DNA of 64,000 nucleotides from Bacillota bacterium (GTDB lineage Bacteria; Bacillota; Clostridia; Acetivibrionales; DSM-1351), in assembly GCA_023443515.1 (NCBI GenBank), contig JAEZUC010000029.1:62001-126000 (forward strand), in the 5' to 3' direction. Shown here piece by piece: positions 50,471 to 60,815 of the stretch. The position numbers were made by a program, and so were the translations under genes. Within the stretch, counting starts at the first letter, position 1, and each line of letters begins with the position of its first letter. The notes beneath the pieces are model-generated. The model did no database searches. It was not told the origin of the DNA and was given only the letters and a program-made list of their open reading frames with translations.

Positions 50471-52684
50471 ATGGATAAAATGAAAAGAGTAAGTATATAT
50501 GCCCTTATCGTTGCCATAGTAATAACCATAACTCAATTTAATTTTCAGTATGAATGTTCTTCTGCAACAGCCACTTTTAACTATGGAGAGGCTTTGCAGA
50601 AATCTGTTTTATTTTATGAAGCACAGAGATCAGGTTCATTATCTGCATCAAATATTCCAACAAGATTATTATGGCGTGGAGATTCTCAAATGACAGACGG
50701 CCAGAAGGAGGGTTTAGACCTTACGGGAGGCTGGGTAGACGCAGGTGATAACATCAAGTTTGGTGTTACATGTGCTTATACAACAAGTTTACTCGCTTTT
50801 GGTGCTATAGAATATAAGGATGCATATGAAAAAAGCGGTCAGATGAAATGGCTTCAAAACCAGTTGAAATGGATTAATGATTATTTTATTAAGTGTCATC
50901 CTGAGCCAAATGTTTTTTGGGCACAGGTTGGAATGACGGCAAATGATCATAATAACTGGGTTCCTATTGAAGTTACACATCTAATGAACGACAGATCAGC
51001 AATAAAACTGGATGAACAACATCCGGGAACAGAAGTAGCTATGGGAACAGCTGCTGCAATGGCTGCTTCATCTATTGTTTTCAGAAACACTGATCCGACA
51101 TATGCTGATAAGCTGCTTGAGCATGCTAAGCAGTTATATGAATTCGGAGATAAGTACAGAGGTGTTTTTTCTGATGTAATAGGTAAAGTTGACCCACAAG
51201 GTGCAGCTGCTTATACCTCACACAGCGGTTATAATGATGAATTGGTATGGGGTTCAATCTGGCTTTACAAGGCTATGGAAGCCAAGTCCTCAGGAAGTGG
51301 TACTGATTACCTTGCAAAAGCAAAGGAATATTATAATGGAATTGGTAAAGAAGCAAACCAACAGGTTCATAAATATAAATGGACACACTGTTGGGATGAC
51401 CAATCATTTGGATGTTATATTCTCATGTCTCAGATTGACCCTGGAACAAGTTTGTACAAAGAAGATGCAGAACGTTGGTTAAACTGGTGGACTGGGGGCG
51501 GTACAGAGAACAATGCCGACGGCACCAAGATTTCTAATACTCCGGGTGGACATGCCAAGTTGGACAGCTGGGGTTCTTTCAGATATGTTTCTACAACAGC
51601 ATTATTTGCTTTTGTTTATTCCGATAAACTAAGTGATACTGTAAAAAAAGCACGTTATCATGACTTTGCAGTAAAGCAAATAAATTATATCTTAGGTGAT
51701 AATCCTCGTAAAGCAAGCTACATGGTAGGCTTTGGTCAGAATTATCCTCAACATCCTCATCATCGTACAGCACACAGCCCATGGGGACAGGAGCCGGATA
51801 CTCCGACTGAACACCGCCATATTTTATATGGTGCATTGGTTGGAAGTGTTGATTCAACAGATGGTTTCAATGATGTCATAAGTGATTATGTAAGTAATGA
51901 AGTGGCCATAGACTATAATGCAGGTCTTACCGGTGCGCTTGCAAGAATGTACTCTGAATTCGGTGGAACTCCTATACCAGACAGTAGTTTTCCATTACCT
52001 GATAAATCCTATCAGCCTAAAGATGAATGGCCAGTTTTTGCCAAGACATATTTTAATGGTACAAGTGGTACCCAATTATCACTAAGTGTTGAAAACCGTT
52101 CGGCATGGCCAGCTCGTCCAAGTAACCAATTAAAAATTCGTTACTTCTTTACCCTTGATGCAAAGGATATAAGTGATATTAGCATTAAAGCTCCAACATG
52201 GGTTAAAGTAACAGGCCCAACTGCATGGGATACGGAGAAAAAAGTTTATTACTATACACTTGATTTGTCAGGCAAAAATATATATCCCAGTTATGCGTGG
52301 GGTGCCGGAGGGCCTGAACTTGACTTTACAATAAGTTCAGCTTCTAATACATGGGATGCAACAAATGATTGGTCATATGGAAACTGGGATGCAACATATA
52401 TAAACGGTACAAGAAAATATGCTCCGAATATTCCAATGTATGAAGGTGACAGCTTTAAGAAATTGGCGGGAAATGAACCTTCAGGTGGAAGTGAAGAACC
52501 GGTAATTTTACCTGGTGATATCAATAAAGATGGAAATATTGATGCATTGGACGTTGCTCTTTTAAAGAAATATTTACTTGGTAACACCTTGGAATATGAT
52601 ATCACTGCTGCAGACATGAATTCTGATAAAAGTATTGATGCTATCGATTTTGCATTGCTCAAGAAGACTCTTCTGTCTCAATAA
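50471..52684 (+). CDS. cel9H: Endoglucanase GH9-CBM3c with dockerin
   Basis: A 737-residue secreted enzyme. ATG 50471 follows GGAGTGTG; the in-frame ATG at 50456 overlaps that Shine-Dalgarno sequence and is rejected. A signal peptide precedes GH9 (about 35-490, GGWVDAGDNIKFG and SNEVAIDYNAGL), CBM3c (about 510-660) and a dockerin (LPGDINKDGNIDALDVALLKKYLL). Compared with Cel9G, the nucleophile region has N for H (DAGDN). Same theme B architecture as Cel9G and Cel9J. Confidence 0.95.
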   Translation: MDKMKRVSIYALIVAIVITITQFNFQYECSSATATFNYGEALQKSVLFYEAQRSGSLSASNIPTRLLWRGDSQMTDGQKEGLDLTGGWVDAGDNIKFGVTCAYTTSLLAFGAIEYKDAYEKSGQMKWLQNQLKWINDYFIKCHPEPNVFWAQVGMTANDHNNWVPIEVTHLMNDRSAIKLDEQHPGTEVAMGTAAAMAASSIVFRNTDPTYADKLLEHAKQLYEFGDKYRGVFSDVIGKVDPQGAAAYTSHSGYNDELVWGSIWLYKAMEAKSSGSGTDYLAKAKEYYNGIGKEANQQVHKYKWTHCWDDQSFGCYILMSQIDPGTSLYKEDAERWLNWWTGGGTENNADGTKISNTPGGHAKLDSWGSFRYVSTTALFAFVYSDKLSDTVKKARYHDFAVKQINYILGDNPRKASYMVGFGQNYPQHPHHRTAHSPWGQEPDTPTEHRHILYGALVGSVDSTDGFNDVISDYVSNEVAIDYNAGLTGALARMYSEFGGTPIPDSSFPLPDKSYQPKDEWPVFAKTYFNGTSGTQLSLSVENRSAWPARPSNQLKIRYFFTLDAKDISDISIKAPTWVKVTGPTAWDTEKKVYYYTLDLSGKNIYPSYAWGAGGPELDFTISSASNTWDATNDWSYGNWDATYINGTRKYAPNIPMYEGDSFKKLAGNEPSGGSEEPVILPGDINKDGNIDALDVALLKKYLLGNTLEYDITAADMNSDKSIDAIDFALLKKTLLSQ

Positions 52685-52730
52685 CACACCTTTTTAACCT
52701 ATCACAAAAAATACTCAAAAATTAATGTCA

Positions 52731-52760
52731 ATTGCCCGGCTGTTTTATTTGCCGGGTAAT
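52731..52760 (+). other. Hairpin between cel9H and cel9J
   Basis: ATTGCCCGGC pairs with GCCGGGTAAT, with one G-U, around a 10-base loop. Confidence 0.7.
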
Positions 52761-52827
52761 GACAATGCTTAAAGTAACCTAAACAAACAATTATAAATAG
52801 GTAAAAATAAAAAAAGGGGGTATTAAT

Positions 52828-55101
52828 TTGAATTTTAGAAAGTACATCAGAAAAACAACAGCTTTTGCTACAGCAATGGCAGTTGTATCATCAGTGTTTT
52901 TGGGTAGCAGTGTTTATGCAGGCTCAACAACGCCTCCTTTCAACTATGCAGAAGCATTTCAAAAATCACTGTATTTTTATGATGCTGAAAAATGTGGCCC
53001 TGGTGTAACCGGCGGTAAGATCGAATGGAGAGGTGACTGTCATGTGGAAGATTGCGAGCTTCCATTGATTCCAATGAAAGACCATATAGGAACAAATATG
53101 TCACAGGCTTTTATTGATAAGAATAAGGCTTTTCTTGATCCGGATGGTAACGGAAGCCTTGACCTACACGGTGGATTCCATGATGCGGGAGACCATGTTA
53201 AATTTGGTTTGCCACAGGGGTATACGGTTTCAACACTGGGATGGGGATTCTACGAATTTAAGGATTCATTTGTTAAAATTAATGAAGAAGAGCACATGAG
53301 GGATATACTCAGGTGGGGGAATGACTATTTCCTGCGTTCTACATTTATGGATAATAACGGAGAAGTAGTTGCGTTTTGTTTCCAGGTTGGTGACGGAACT
53401 GTTGATCATGCATGGTGGCAGCCACCGGAACTTAATAAAAAGTCAGAAGTACCAAGGCCTGCGTATTTTGCAACCTCTGAGACTCCTGCCAGCGACCAAT
53501 GCGGACAAGCAGCAGCTTCTTTGGCAATAAACTACTTGAATTTTAAGGATTCTGATCCAACATATGCAAAGAAATGCTTGGATACAGCAAAGGCTTTGTA
53601 CAAATTTGCTGTAAAAAACCGTGGTCTGGGTGATTCTGGCGGTTTCTATGGTTCGGCATATGATGAAGATGAACTGTCATGGGCAGCTGTATGGCTGAAC
53701 ATTGCAACAGGAGAACAATCATATATAAATGATATTACCGCAATTTCTGATGGTAAGTATACCGGTTATATGAGTAAGATTATTAAATCAACTCAAGATA
53801 ATTGGCAGAATATATGGGTGCATTCATGGGATGTAGTATGGGGAGGAGTTTTTGCAAAGCTGGCTCCAATAACAAATGACCCTATGCATTGGTACTTATT
53901 CAGGTGGAACCTTGAATACTGGTCAGGTATACCTCATGAAAATACTACCGATCAAACCTTTATGGCTGCAACTCCGGGAGGGTTTAAGGTTGTAAATACA
54001 TGGGGTTCTGCAAGATATAATGCGGCAGCTCAGCTCTGTGCAGTTGTGTACACAAAATATAAAGATAATATGGATGTTACGGAATGGGCAAAGTCACAGA
54101 TGGATTATATTTTAGGTGATAATCCTATGAAGAGAAGTTATGAGGTTGGATTCTCAGATATCTCTGCAAAGCATCCTCATCATCGTGCGGCACACGGCTC
54201 AAAAACTCTCAGTATGAATGATCCTGTTGAACATAGGCATACATTATGGGGAGCATTGGTAGGAGGTCCTGACGCAACGGATAACCACAATGACGATACT
54301 ACAGATTTCGTATCCAACGAGGTTGCAATAGATTACAACGCTGGCTTTGTCGGTGCACTTGCGGGATTGTACAAATATTACGGAGAAGGTATGAAACCAT
54401 TGGAAAACTTCCCTCCAAAGGAACCGGCTTCAGATGATTTTTATGCAGAATCTAAGCTTGAACAGGAAAACACCGAAAGAACTCAGGTAACCGTTAGAAT
54501 TCATAACGAAACCAGCAGACCACCAGAATTTGTAGATGAGTTAAAAGCTAGATATTTCTTCGACATTTCCGAAATGCTTGCTGCAGGCCAAACCATTGAT
54601 GACATAACTGTTGCGGTTATGTATGACGAAGGTAAAGCCAGTGATGGCAAGGAAACAGCAATCAATGGGCCATTTGCCTGGGATGCTGAAAAGGGGATAT
54701 ATTACGTTGAAATAGATTGGACAGGAAATGCCTTCTACGGAGACAAAGAATTCCACTTCGGACTGGTTGAAGGTTTAGACTCCAATTGGAAATCCCACTG
54801 GGATCCAACCAATGACTGGAGCAGAAAAAATATAGAAAAAGAATATTCTATTAATCAGAATATTTCTGTGTACAGGGGGGATGTAAAAGTGTATGGAAAT
54901 GAACCACCAAAAGGCAATGTAGGAACAAAACTGGGAGATCTGAACGGTGATGGAAGCGTTGATGCTCTGGATTATGCAATAATGAAAAAATACATCTTAT
55001 TGCCAACAGGAGACGTTGACCTCAGCGTGTGGGATATGAACCAAGACGGTGAAATCAATGCTCTTGACCTTGCTTTGTTAAAGAAGACTTTACTAGGGTA
55101 A
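52828..55101 (+). CDS. cel9J: Endoglucanase GH9-CBM3c with dockerin
   Basis: A 757-residue secreted enzyme with signal peptide (about 1-32), GH9 (about 35-525, GGFHDAGDHVKFGLPQG and SNEVAIDYNAGF), CBM3c-like module (about 540-695) and C-terminal dockerin (LGDLNGDGSVDALDYAIMKKYIL). The GH9 module has an insertion after the first motif, ending DPDGNGSLDLHGG, which looks like a calcium-binding loop. AAAGGGGG precedes the TTG start at 52828. Confidence 0.95.
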   Translation: MNFRKYIRKTTAFATAMAVVSSVFLGSSVYAGSTTPPFNYAEAFQKSLYFYDAEKCGPGVTGGKIEWRGDCHVEDCELPLIPMKDHIGTNMSQAFIDKNKAFLDPDGNGSLDLHGGFHDAGDHVKFGLPQGYTVSTLGWGFYEFKDSFVKINEEEHMRDILRWGNDYFLRSTFMDNNGEVVAFCFQVGDGTVDHAWWQPPELNKKSEVPRPAYFATSETPASDQCGQAAASLAINYLNFKDSDPTYAKKCLDTAKALYKFAVKNRGLGDSGGFYGSAYDEDELSWAAVWLNIATGEQSYINDITAISDGKYTGYMSKIIKSTQDNWQNIWVHSWDVVWGGVFAKLAPITNDPMHWYLFRWNLEYWSGIPHENTTDQTFMAATPGGFKVVNTWGSARYNAAAQLCAVVYTKYKDNMDVTEWAKSQMDYILGDNPMKRSYEVGFSDISAKHPHHRAAHGSKTLSMNDPVEHRHTLWGALVGGPDATDNHNDDTTDFVSNEVAIDYNAGFVGALAGLYKYYGEGMKPLENFPPKEPASDDFYAESKLEQENTERTQVTVRIHNETSRPPEFVDELKARYFFDISEMLAAGQTIDDITVAVMYDEGKASDGKETAINGPFAWDAEKGIYYVEIDWTGNAFYGDKEFHFGLVEGLDSNWKSHWDPTNDWSRKNIEKEYSINQNISVYRGDVKVYGNEPPKGNVGTKLGDLNGDGSVDALDYAIMKKYILLPTGDVDLSVWDMNQDGEINALDLALLKKTLLG

Positions 55102-55141
55102 TCAGTCTGTCTTAATCAAATAAAAAGTAAGGAGGATTGTT

Positions 55142-56416
55142 ATGAAAAAAATTGTTAGCTTGGCACTTACGACAGCAGTAGTATTCCTTGCAGCATTGCC
55201 ACTGCCGACTTCGGCTTCGACTACATACAAACTTGGTGATGTTGACAATGATACCTTGATTTCCGCCATTGATTTAGCGGCTGTACAGCAGCACATACTT
55301 GGCAAAAAAACCTTAACAGGTGATGCCTTCAAAGCAGCTGATGTAAATGCTAACGGAGAAATTGAAGCATTGGATTTAGCCGAATTAAAACAATTTCTTC
55401 TCGGCAGGATTACTAAATTCTCCGGGGAAGGACAACAACAGCCATCCGGAGTGGGAATAACTTGGATGGACGGAAAGACACTTTACCCTGTTGGGGTCAA
55501 CTATGCATGGTATAACTGGTCATATGAGTTTTCCGATAACAACTGGACTTCCAACTTTACAAGAATAAAGAGTGATTTGGACACAATGGCAACAAAAGGG
55601 ATTCATTCTGTGAGATGGTGGGTATTCCCAGACCTTGCTTATGGCCCATTATGGTCAGGTACAAACGAGGGAAGTCTTTGTACAGGACTACCTGAAAAGT
55701 GGGTTGACCACATGAAGGAAACCTGCGATTATGCATATTCAAAGGGTATAAAAATTTACTGGACAATAACAAGCTTTGACTGTGCAAGAGCCGATGATTC
55801 TGTTGACCATGATGATGTTATTGATAACCCTGTTGTGCTTCAAAGCTTCCTGGACAATGCTATGAAGCCTATACTTCAAACATTGGGTACGCACCCCGGC
55901 GTATTAGCATGGGATATTATTAATGAGCCTGAATGGATTATAAATAAAGAAGACAACGGCGAGCCAAACAATAAGGGAGAAATCTTCCCTCTATCTGCTA
56001 TGAGAAACTACATAAAAACTACATGTGAATTTATACACCAGTATGCAAAACAGCCTGTAAGCTTCGGAAGTGCAAATATGAAGTGGTTGGGTGCACAATA
56101 TGATTTATGGGATGGATTGGGTCTTGATTTCTACGATTTCCACTGGTATGACTGGGCGACACCATACTTTAACCCTGTTACAACACCGGCTTCCAGTCTG
56201 AAACTGGACAAACCTGTAATAATCGGAGAGATGATGCCTGATACCCAGGGTTCGTCACTAAAGATGACACACAAACAGGTGTTGGATGCAATCTATAAGA
56301 ACGGTTATGCCGGATACATGCTCTGGTCATGGAACGATGGGGCCTTTGACTGCAAACCATACGTCGGAAACAACTTTATTGATTTTGAAGCAGAGCATCC
56401 GGACGTAGTCAGATAA
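55142..56416 (+). CDS. man5K: GH5 mannanase with N-terminal dockerin
   Basis: A 424-residue secreted cellulosomal enzyme in which the order is reversed. A signal peptide (about 1-25) is followed by the dockerin (KLGDVDNDTLISAIDLAAVQQHIL, then DVNANGEIEALDLAELKQFLL), a short linker and the GH5 barrel (about 105-424). The acid/base Glu lies in DIINEPEW and the nucleophile Glu in VIIGEMMPD. It attacks mannan. Man5K of C. cellulolyticum likewise has an N-terminal dockerin. AAGGAGG precedes the ATG. Confidence 0.94.
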   Translation: MKKIVSLALTTAVVFLAALPLPTSASTTYKLGDVDNDTLISAIDLAAVQQHILGKKTLTGDAFKAADVNANGEIEALDLAELKQFLLGRITKFSGEGQQQPSGVGITWMDGKTLYPVGVNYAWYNWSYEFSDNNWTSNFTRIKSDLDTMATKGIHSVRWWVFPDLAYGPLWSGTNEGSLCTGLPEKWVDHMKETCDYAYSKGIKIYWTITSFDCARADDSVDHDDVIDNPVVLQSFLDNAMKPILQTLGTHPGVLAWDIINEPEWIINKEDNGEPNNKGEIFPLSAMRNYIKTTCEFIHQYAKQPVSFGSANMKWLGAQYDLWDGLGLDFYDFHWYDWATPYFNPVTTPASSLKLDKPVIIGEMMPDTQGSSLKMTHKQVLDAIYKNGYAGYMLWSWNDGAFDCKPYVGNNFIDFEAEHPDVVR

Positions 56417-56438
56417 ATTTAATGGAGTGCTGTTAACC

Positions 56439-56466
56439 TGTCCGGCAGAGGACATCCTGCCGGACA
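56439..56466 (+). other. Hairpin between man5K and cel9M
   Basis: TGTCCGGCAG pairs perfectly with CTGCCGGACA around an 8-base loop. No T-run follows. Confidence 0.7.
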
Positions 56467-56499
56467 TATATTACATATTAAAGAAATGGAGGGATAGTT

Positions 56500-58080
56500 T
56501 TGAAAAACAATTTAAGAAAATTGGGTGCGTTAATGATTTCTGGAGTTATGTTAACAACTTCACTATTTAGCACAAGTACGTCATTTGCTGCGGGAACATA
56601 CGATTATTCAACTGCATTAAAGGATTCAATAATTTTTTATGATGCAAATAAATGTGGTCCTCAAGCAGGAGAAAATAATGTATTTGATTGGAGAGGTGCC
56701 TGTCATACTACTGACGGAAGTGATGTGGGGATTGATTTAACAGGTGGCTATCATGATGCTGGAGATCATGTGAAGTTTGGTTTACCTCAAGGCTATTCAG
56801 CAGCAGTTTTAGGTTGGTCGTTGTATGAATTCAAAGATTCCTTTGATGCAACCGGAAATACCACAAAAATGTTGCAACAGCTGAAATATTTTACAGACTA
56901 TTTCCTTAAGTCACATCCCAATTCCACTACTTTCTACTATCAGGTAGGAGAGGGAAATGCTGACCACACTTATTGGGGAGCACCTGAGGAGCAACCTGGT
57001 GAAAGACCTTCTTTATACAAGGCAGATCCAAGTAGTCCCGCTTCTGACGTTTTGGGTGAGACATCCGCTGCTCTTGCTTTGATGTATCTCAATTACAAGA
57101 ATATTGATTCCACATATGCAGCAAAGTGCCTCACTGCAGCAAAGGAACTGTATGCAATGGGTAAGGCAAATCAAGGAGTTGGTAACGGTCAGTCTTTTTA
57201 TCAGGCTACCAGCTTTGGTGATGATTTAGCTTGGGCAGCTACATGGTTATTTACTGCAACCAATGATAGTGCTTACATAACCGATGCTGAACAGTTTATT
57301 ACTTTGGGTAATACAATGAATGAAAATAAATTGCAGGATAAATGGACCATGTGCTGGGACGACATGTATGTTCCTGCGGCTTTGAGATTGGCTCAGATTA
57401 CTGGAAAGCAGATATACAAGGATGCCGTACAGTTCAATTTCAACTACTGGAAAACTCAGGTAACAACTACTCCGGGAGGACTAAAATGGCTTTCAAACTG
57501 GGGTGTACTCAGGTATGCTGCAGCAGAATGTATGGTAATGCTTGTTCACTGCAAGCAGAATCCTGATCAATCACTTTTGGATTTAGCTAAAAAACAAGTA
57601 GACTATATTCTTGGTGATAATCCTGCCAATATGTCTTATATAATTGGTTACGGAAGCAATTGGTGTATTCATCCTCATCACAGGGCGGCAAACGGTTACA
57701 CCTATGCAAACGGAGACAATGCAAAGCCGGCTAAGCATTTATTGACAGGTGCATTGGTGGGTGGACCTGATCAGAATGACAGATTTCTTGACGATGCAAA
57801 TCAGTACCAGTATACAGAGGTAGCCCTTGACTATAATGCAGGTCTTGTTGGTGTACTTGCAGGGGCTGTTAAGTTCTTCGGGGGTACGATTATTAACCCG
57901 CCTGCTAAAAAAGGGGATCTGAATAATGATACATTTGTAGATGCTATAGACCTTGCACTCTGCAAAGCCTATATTCTTACTCAGAACGGAAATATAAATA
58001 AAAATAATGCAGATATGAATGATGACGGTTCTATTGATGCTATTGACTTCTCACTGTTAAAGAAGGCAATATTGGGTTAA
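56500..58080 (+). CDS. cel9M: Endoglucanase GH9 with dockerin, no CBM
   Basis: A 526-residue secreted enzyme: signal peptide (about 1-30), a single GH9 catalytic module (about 33-460, GGYHDAGDHVKFGLPQG and YTEVALDYNAGL) and a dockerin (KGDLNNDTFVDAIDLALCKAYIL). It lacks the CBM3c found in its GH9 neighbours, as in the C. cellulolyticum orthologue. GGAGGGATAG precedes the TTG start. cel5N follows after 34 bases, with no room for the rhamnogalacturonan lyase gene I recall at this place in C. cellulolyticum. Confidence 0.95.
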   Translation: MKNNLRKLGALMISGVMLTTSLFSTSTSFAAGTYDYSTALKDSIIFYDANKCGPQAGENNVFDWRGACHTTDGSDVGIDLTGGYHDAGDHVKFGLPQGYSAAVLGWSLYEFKDSFDATGNTTKMLQQLKYFTDYFLKSHPNSTTFYYQVGEGNADHTYWGAPEEQPGERPSLYKADPSSPASDVLGETSAALALMYLNYKNIDSTYAAKCLTAAKELYAMGKANQGVGNGQSFYQATSFGDDLAWAATWLFTATNDSAYITDAEQFITLGNTMNENKLQDKWTMCWDDMYVPAALRLAQITGKQIYKDAVQFNFNYWKTQVTTTPGGLKWLSNWGVLRYAAAECMVMLVHCKQNPDQSLLDLAKKQVDYILGDNPANMSYIIGYGSNWCIHPHHRAANGYTYANGDNAKPAKHLLTGALVGGPDQNDRFLDDANQYQYTEVALDYNAGLVGVLAGAVKFFGGTIINPPAKKGDLNNDTFVDAIDLALCKAYILTQNGNINKNNADMNDDGSIDAIDFSLLKKAILG

Positions 58081-58114
58081 TCTTTTGTAAAAATAATTAA
58101 AAGGAGAAAAAACT

Positions 58115-59722
58115 ATGAAAAAAAGAATAGTTTCAATGCTGATGGCATTAGCATTGGTTTCTACTATGATGTTGTCAAATTATGGACTTACTGCATCAGC
58201 TGCAGTAGATACAAATAATGATGACTGGCTTCATTGTGTTGGAGACAAGATATATGATAAGAATGGACGTGAAGTTTGGCTCACCGGTGCAAACTGGTTT
58301 GGTTTTAACTGCAGTGAAAATGTGTTCCACGGTGCATGGTATGATGTTAAGAATATATTGACCAGTGTGGCAGACAGAGGTATAGGATTACTGAGAGTAC
58401 CAATTTCAACTGAACTTTTATACAGTTGGATGATTGGTAAACCAAACAAGGTTTCCAGTGTTACCGCCAGCAACAATCCACCATATGCGGTTACTAATCC
58501 GGATTTTTATGATCCTGCAATTGACGGAACTAAAAACAGTATGGAAATATTCGATATAATAATGAAATACTGCAAAGAGTTGGGAATCAAGGTAATGATA
58601 GATGTACACAGCCCTGACGCCAACAATTCCGGTCACATGTATCCGTTGTGGTATGGTCTTGAAACGACAACAGCAGGCATGGTTACTACTGATATGTGGA
58701 TTGATACTTTAGCTTGGCTTGCGGATAAGTATAAGAACGATGATACAATACTTGCCATAGACCTTAAAAATGAACCCCATGGAAAAAGAGGATATACTGG
58801 TACATCAGCACCAACTGATATGGCAAAATGGGATAACACTACGGATGAAAACAACTGGAAATATGCGGCTGAAAGGTGTTCAAGAGAAATATTAGCTGTA
58901 AATCCAAAGTTGTTAATTATGATTGAAGGTATTGAGCAATACCCAAAAACAGAAAAGGGCTATACCTTTGATACTCCGGATGTCTGGGGTGCTACCGGTG
59001 ATGCGGCTCCATGGCACGGCGGTTGGTGGGGCGGAAACTTGAGAGGCGTTAAGGACTATCCTATTGATCTTGGTTCCTTAAACAGTCAGATAGTTTATTC
59101 ACCTCATGATTACGGTCCTTCTGTATATAATCAATCATGGTTTGATAAGGATTTTACAACCCAAACCCTGCTTGATGATTACTGGTATGATACGTGGGCA
59201 TACATAGACGATCAAAAAATTGCTCCTCTTCTTATTGGTGAATGGGGAGGATTCATGGATGGCGCAAAGAACCAGAAGTGGATGACTTTATTAAGAGATT
59301 ACATGATTAAGAACCGTATCAACCACACATTCTGGTGCTTGAATCCCAACTCAGGTGACACAGGAGGATTGATAGGAAACGACTGGTCTACATGGGACGA
59401 AGAAAAGTATGGATTGCTGAAGCCTGCATTGTGGCAGTCAAACGGCAAGTTTATTGGTCTTGACCATCAGATACCTCTAGGTAAAAACGGAATTTCTCTG
59501 GGTGAGTACTACGGAGATGGACCAATTATAGTAGACCCTGAGCCGATTCTAGGAGATGTAAACGACGATGGAAATGTTGATGCATTGGATTTAGCTGTAA
59601 TGAAGCAGTATATCCTTGGTTCAAACCCAAAAATAAGCTTAACCAATTCAGATATGAATTCGGATGGAGATATAAATGCCCTTGACTTTGCAATGCTAAA
59701 GGCAAAGGTTCTTGGTAAGTAA
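58115..59722 (+). CDS. cel5N: Endoglucanase GH5 with dockerin
   Basis: A 535-residue secreted enzyme: signal peptide (about 1-30), GH5 barrel (about 35-455) with acid/base Glu in DLKNEPHG and nucleophile Glu in LLIGEWGG, and C-terminal dockerin (LGDVNDDGNVDALDLAVMKQYIL). Last gene of the cellulosome operon, followed 20 bases later by a strong terminator. AAAAGGAG precedes the ATG. Confidence 0.95.
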   Translation: MKKRIVSMLMALALVSTMMLSNYGLTASAAVDTNNDDWLHCVGDKIYDKNGREVWLTGANWFGFNCSENVFHGAWYDVKNILTSVADRGIGLLRVPISTELLYSWMIGKPNKVSSVTASNNPPYAVTNPDFYDPAIDGTKNSMEIFDIIMKYCKELGIKVMIDVHSPDANNSGHMYPLWYGLETTTAGMVTTDMWIDTLAWLADKYKNDDTILAIDLKNEPHGKRGYTGTSAPTDMAKWDNTTDENNWKYAAERCSREILAVNPKLLIMIEGIEQYPKTEKGYTFDTPDVWGATGDAAPWHGGWWGGNLRGVKDYPIDLGSLNSQIVYSPHDYGPSVYNQSWFDKDFTTQTLLDDYWYDTWAYIDDQKIAPLLIGEWGGFMDGAKNQKWMTLLRDYMIKNRINHTFWCLNPNSGDTGGLIGNDWSTWDEEKYGLLKPALWQSNGKFIGLDHQIPLGKNGISLGEYYGDGPIIVDPEPILGDVNDDGNVDALDLAVMKQYILGSNPKISLTNSDMNSDGDINALDFAMLKAKVLGK

Positions 59723-59742
59723 TCAATTAAAATAACTGATTT

Positions 59743-59782
59743 CTAAAAGAGGTCTGCCGGATGTTACGGCAGCCTCTTTTAG
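59743..59782. terminator. Terminator ending the cellulosome operon, also facing lysR
   Basis: CTAAAAGAGG-CTGCCG pairs with CGGCAG-CCTCTTTTAG with a single bulged T and a 7-base loop. A/T ends allow it to work in both directions. Confidence 0.85.
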
Positions 59783-59818
59783 AATAAAAAAATATATTTA
59801 CATAAAAACATACCGAGA

Positions 59819-60784
59819 TTATTCAGTTGGAGAAAGCCATGTCCCGCAGCCAATTAATTGCTTCAGAAGAAGGATATATTCAGATGCAGCTTTGGACAAA
59901 TATCTGTTTTGCTTATACGCAACCAAGATATCACGTTTAGCAAAGGATGTGTTCAATTTGTAGTATACGGGATGTTTCTGATAGTTTCCAAACCTTATTA
60001 GGGTATCAGGAATAAAAGAACAAGCAATACCTGCCAGTGTCCATGAAAAAGCTGTTTCAATACGATCTGTATAGATTGTATTTTGTTTATTGAATTCAGG
60101 AAATTGGCAAAGCTGACTAGAGATAGTTTCATCGCCCTGTAAGAGAACAAAGTGTTCTTTTGCACAAACAGACAAGTCCAGAGATTTTGACAGGAATAAA
60201 GAAGCGCTATCATAAATTATATCCTTGGGACTTAGCTGAAAAGCTTCCTTTCCATAATTAAAAGGATTATCAATGGGAACTGCAAGGTACATCTGTTCCT
60301 GAGCCAGAACTTCAGTTTGAACCAACCTATTATGAAGAGACCCTGATAAAATGCATAAATCCAGACGGCTTTCAGTAAGCAATGCTTCCAGATTTGCTTC
60401 TTCATTTTCAAAAATATGTATATCAACACCGGGGTACTTTTTTCTGAAAGCTACGATACTCTTTGGTAGCATACAAGAGGCTCTGAAAGGAATAGTGCCA
60501 ATTGTAAGTTTACCCTTATTCAGCAATGTCAGGTCTGTAAGCTCATTATCCAGTTCAGTCAGGATATTTTGTATCTTACGAGCGGCGTTTACGTAAAGTT
60601 CTCCTGCATAAGTCAGTTTTATAGGTGTTGTACTTCTATCAAACAATTGTATTTTAAGTTCGGTTTCAAGGTTTTTTACAAATTGACTTAATGCCGGCTG
60701 AGAAATTAGAAGTTTCTGTGAAGCCTTTGAAAAGCTTCTATCGTCAGCAAGTGCAATTATATATTCCAACTGTTGAGATGTCAT
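59819..60784 (-). CDS. LysR-family transcriptional regulator
   Basis: A 321-residue regulator. The N-terminal winged helix (about 1-60) reads MTSQQLEYIIALADDRSFSKASQKLLISQPALSQFVKNLE, and the rest is a periplasmic-binding-protein-like effector domain (about 90-300). It is divergent from the SGNH hydrolase gene, the usual layout for a LysR regulator and its target. A perfect 11-bp inverted repeat in the gap is a good operator candidate. The effector is unknown; an acetylated or acylated sugar breakdown product would fit the target. Confidence 0.9.
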   Translation of the reverse strand: MTSQQLEYIIALADDRSFSKASQKLLISQPALSQFVKNLETELKIQLFDRSTTPIKLTYAGELYVNAARKIQNILTELDNELTDLTLLNKGKLTIGTIPFRASCMLPKSIVAFRKKYPGVDIHIFENEEANLEALLTESRLDLCILSGSLHNRLVQTEVLAQEQMYLAVPIDNPFNYGKEAFQLSPKDIIYDSASLFLSKSLDLSVCAKEHFVLLQGDETISSQLCQFPEFNKQNTIYTDRIETAFSWTLAGIACSFIPDTLIRFGNYQKHPVYYKLNTSFAKRDILVAYKQNRYLSKAASEYILLLKQLIGCGTWLSPTE

Positions 60785-60815
60785 ATAAAAAATTCTCCAA
60801 AATTCTACATAGATA

